The notes under the pieces are model-generated. The model was not told the origin of the DNA, searched no databases, and saw only the letters and a program-made list of their open reading frames with translations. Below, in pieces: positions 62,834 to 64,000 of a DNA stretch of 64,000 bases. Positions within the stretch are counted from its first letter, which is position 1. The number at the start of each line of letters is the position of its first letter. The stretch comes from Gemmatimonadota bacterium (lineage in GTDB: Bacteria; Gemmatimonadota; Gemmatimonadetes; Gemmatimonadales; GWC2-71-9), in NCBI GenBank assembly GCA_016713785.1, contig JADJOM010000003.1, positions 558,001 through 622,000 on the forward strand, read 5' to 3'. The position numbers and the translations under genes were made by a program.

Positions 62834-63781
62834 TCAGAGACGTGCTCTTCGACCCGCTCCCCCTTGCAGGGCCTTCCGGTAGACGAGGTCAGCGGCGACC
62901 AGGTCCTCCATGGCGTGGCCCATGGACTTGAACGCCGTCAGTTCGGTGTCGGAGGCGCGGGCCGCGGCCTTGCCCGACAGGAGATCGCCAAGTTCGGTGC
63001 CCATCGCAGGGTCGAGTCCGGTCAGCTCGCCGCAGCCGGCTGGGGGTGGCTCGAACGCGAGCCGGGATTCCACCACGAGCCTGCCCTGCCGGGCGATCTC
63101 GATGGGCAGTTCACCCCCCGGCGGGGCGTAGCCGACCGAGGTGACGTGAGCGCCGGGGGAGAGCCAGTCGATACTGATGACTGGAGTGCCGGACGAGGTG
63201 CAGAGGCAGACGACGTCGGCCCCGTGCACCGCCTGCTGGAACGACTCACAGGCGTGCGCGCGCGGGTCGGCTGCCGCCAGCGCCTGCGCGTCCGAGAACC
63301 TGCGTGAGGCGATCCGGATCTCGGCGAACGCGCGAACCCGCGGAAGCACCCGCAGGTGGGCCCGGCCCTGCACGCCGGCGCCGATGATGGCCAGCACCCG
63401 GGCGTCCCGTCGCGCCAGGCACCGGGCGGAGATGGCGGCGCAGGCCGCGGTTCTCATGGCGGTGATGTACGATCCGTCCATGACCGCCTGCGGCGTCCCG
63501 GTGGACGGATCAACGAGCGTGATGAGCGCCTGAATCGTCGGCAGGCCGCGGCTGCTGTTGCCGATGAAGGTCGACACGAGCTTGACGGCCATGGGATGGC
63601 CCGGAAGCCACGCCGGCTTGAGGAGCAGGTGGCCGGCGCCCGGGACGCCGACCTCGCTCCGCGGCGGCGACCGGACCCGTCCGTCGCTCAGCGCGAGGAA
63701 GCCGTCCTCGAGGCCCTCCAGGAGCGCGTCCACGTCCAGCAGCGACTGCACCTCGTCCCGGGTCAGCAGCAGCAGCTCCAT
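62834..63781 (-). CDS. Ornithine cyclodeaminase/mu-crystallin family protein
   Basis: The 315-residue protein has the OCD/mu-crystallin layout: LLTRDEVQSLLDVDALLEGLEDGF, SYITAMRTAACAAISARCLAR, IIGAGVQGRAHLRVL (NAD-binding GxGxQ) and CTSSGTPVISIDWLSPGAHVTSVG. It is an NAD(P)-dependent ketimine reductase or cyclodeaminase-like enzyme. The substrate is unknown. ATG at 63781 has a GGAGGAG Shine-Dalgarno. Confidence 0.95.
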   Translation of the reverse strand: MELLLLTRDEVQSLLDVDALLEGLEDGFLALSDGRVRSPPRSEVGVPGAGHLLLKPAWLPGHPMAVKLVSTFIGNSSRGLPTIQALITLVDPSTGTPQAVMDGSYITAMRTAACAAISARCLARRDARVLAIIGAGVQGRAHLRVLPRVRAFAEIRIASRRFSDAQALAAADPRAHACESFQQAVHGADVVCLCTSSGTPVISIDWLSPGAHVTSVGYAPPGGELPIEIARQGRLVVESRLAFEPPPAGCGELTGLDPAMGTELGDLLSGKAAARASDTELTAFKSMGHAMEDLVAADLVYRKALQGGAGRRARL

Positions 63782-63853
63782 GTCAGGCTCCTCCCAGGTC
63801 CGGCTGTCACAGCGGCCGCGGCTCCCAGGTGCACAGGGGGCCCTCGCACCAGG

Positions 63854-64000
63854 CTAGTCGGCGAACGCGGCGCGCAGCATCATGGCGGAGGTGTAGAGTA
63901 TCACCCCGATCACCAGCCACCGCAGGATGTCCAGCGGCAGCTCCTTGACGATGAAGGCCGCGATCAGCACGGCGACCACGCCCGGAATCGCCATTGCCAC
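63854..64000 (-). CDS. C-terminal end of a TSUP (TauE/SafE) membrane protein (truncated)
   Basis: The frame is open to the window edge and ends at TAG (63854-63856), giving 48 residues: AIPGVVAVLIAAFIVKELPLDILRWLVIGVILYTSAMMLRAAF, cut here as needed, with the LP-DILRW and YTSAMML patterns of the TSUP C-terminal half. The rest lies outside. A half-size TSUP is at 47879-48232. Confidence 0.75.
   Translation of the reverse strand: MAMAIPGVVAVLIAAFIVKELPLDILRWLVIGVILYTSAMMLRAAFAD

Noticed and set aside
1..64000. CRISPR array, tRNA, rRNA or IS element
   Set aside because: No regular repeats, no tRNA T-loop pattern, and no transposase or terminal inverted repeats were seen on either strand.

Overview
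The window is 64 kb of very GC-rich DNA packed with short genes. Gene content and style (many small secreted or lipoprotein DUFs, LVIVD/DUF305 pair, Rab-like GTPase, LuxR-DUF4199 pair, very high GC) suggest a soil-type Gemmatimonadota bacterium. This is inferred from gene families, not from a marker such as 16S rRNA. No rRNA, tRNA, CRISPR array, transposase or integrase was found.

Almost every gene lies on the minus strand. The plus-strand exceptions are a truncated gene at the left edge, an unknown 362-residue protein (44145-45233), a small membrane protein (51070-51441) and an ArsR/SRPBCC pair (54657-55513). Minus-strand genes form runs of two to five joined by 4-nt ATGA or GTGA stop/start overlaps. 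The starts of many runs carry an isolated A/T-rich hexamer of form TAnnnT, read here as the -10 element. In four cases it sits 5-7 nt before the ATG, implying leaderless mRNA.

Layout: 0-10 kb, PEBP, DUF4126, an ACT-PhzF fusion, CBS, and an operon of DinB, ATL alkyl-base protein, Rab-like GTPase, RraB and GNAT, then methyltransferase, VOC and a CDF transporter. 10-20 kb, AtpZ-like, AP2-like, YciI, NTF2-like, thioesterase, an L7/L12-CTD membrane protein, cupin, a SpoIIAA-like protein and a VanX-type dipeptidase. 20-34 kb, RBBP9 hydrolase, double Clp-N, HipA-like kinase, OsmC, HAD, DUF1697, AlkA, YdeI, a CDP-alcohol transferase, VIT1 and RsmD. 34-45 kb, LVIVD/DUF305, lipoproteins, TerB, TrhA, LspA, and the LuxR/DUF4199 pair facing the unknown plus-strand gene. 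45-58 kb, secreted creatininase, ABM, half-size TSUP, a clan GH-D glycosidase, VOC, KOW, DoxX, DUF202, ArsR/SRPBCC and cupin. 58-64 kb, DUF1801, PhnB, RidA, a gene-poor stretch with decayed remnants, a signal peptidase I-like protein lacking its catalytic lysine, an ornithine cyclodeaminase homologue and a TSUP end.

The genes do not form one pathway. Recurrent themes are acyl-CoA-dependent acetylation (eight GNATs), small-molecule detoxification (VOC, OsmC, RidA, ABM, YciI, DinB), alkylation-damage repair (ATL, AlkA) and envelope proteins. No clear new defence or mobile system was found. The best unexplained items are the 44145-45233 gene, the lysine-less signal peptidase, the ACT-PhzF fusion and the LuxR/DUF4199 regulatory site.
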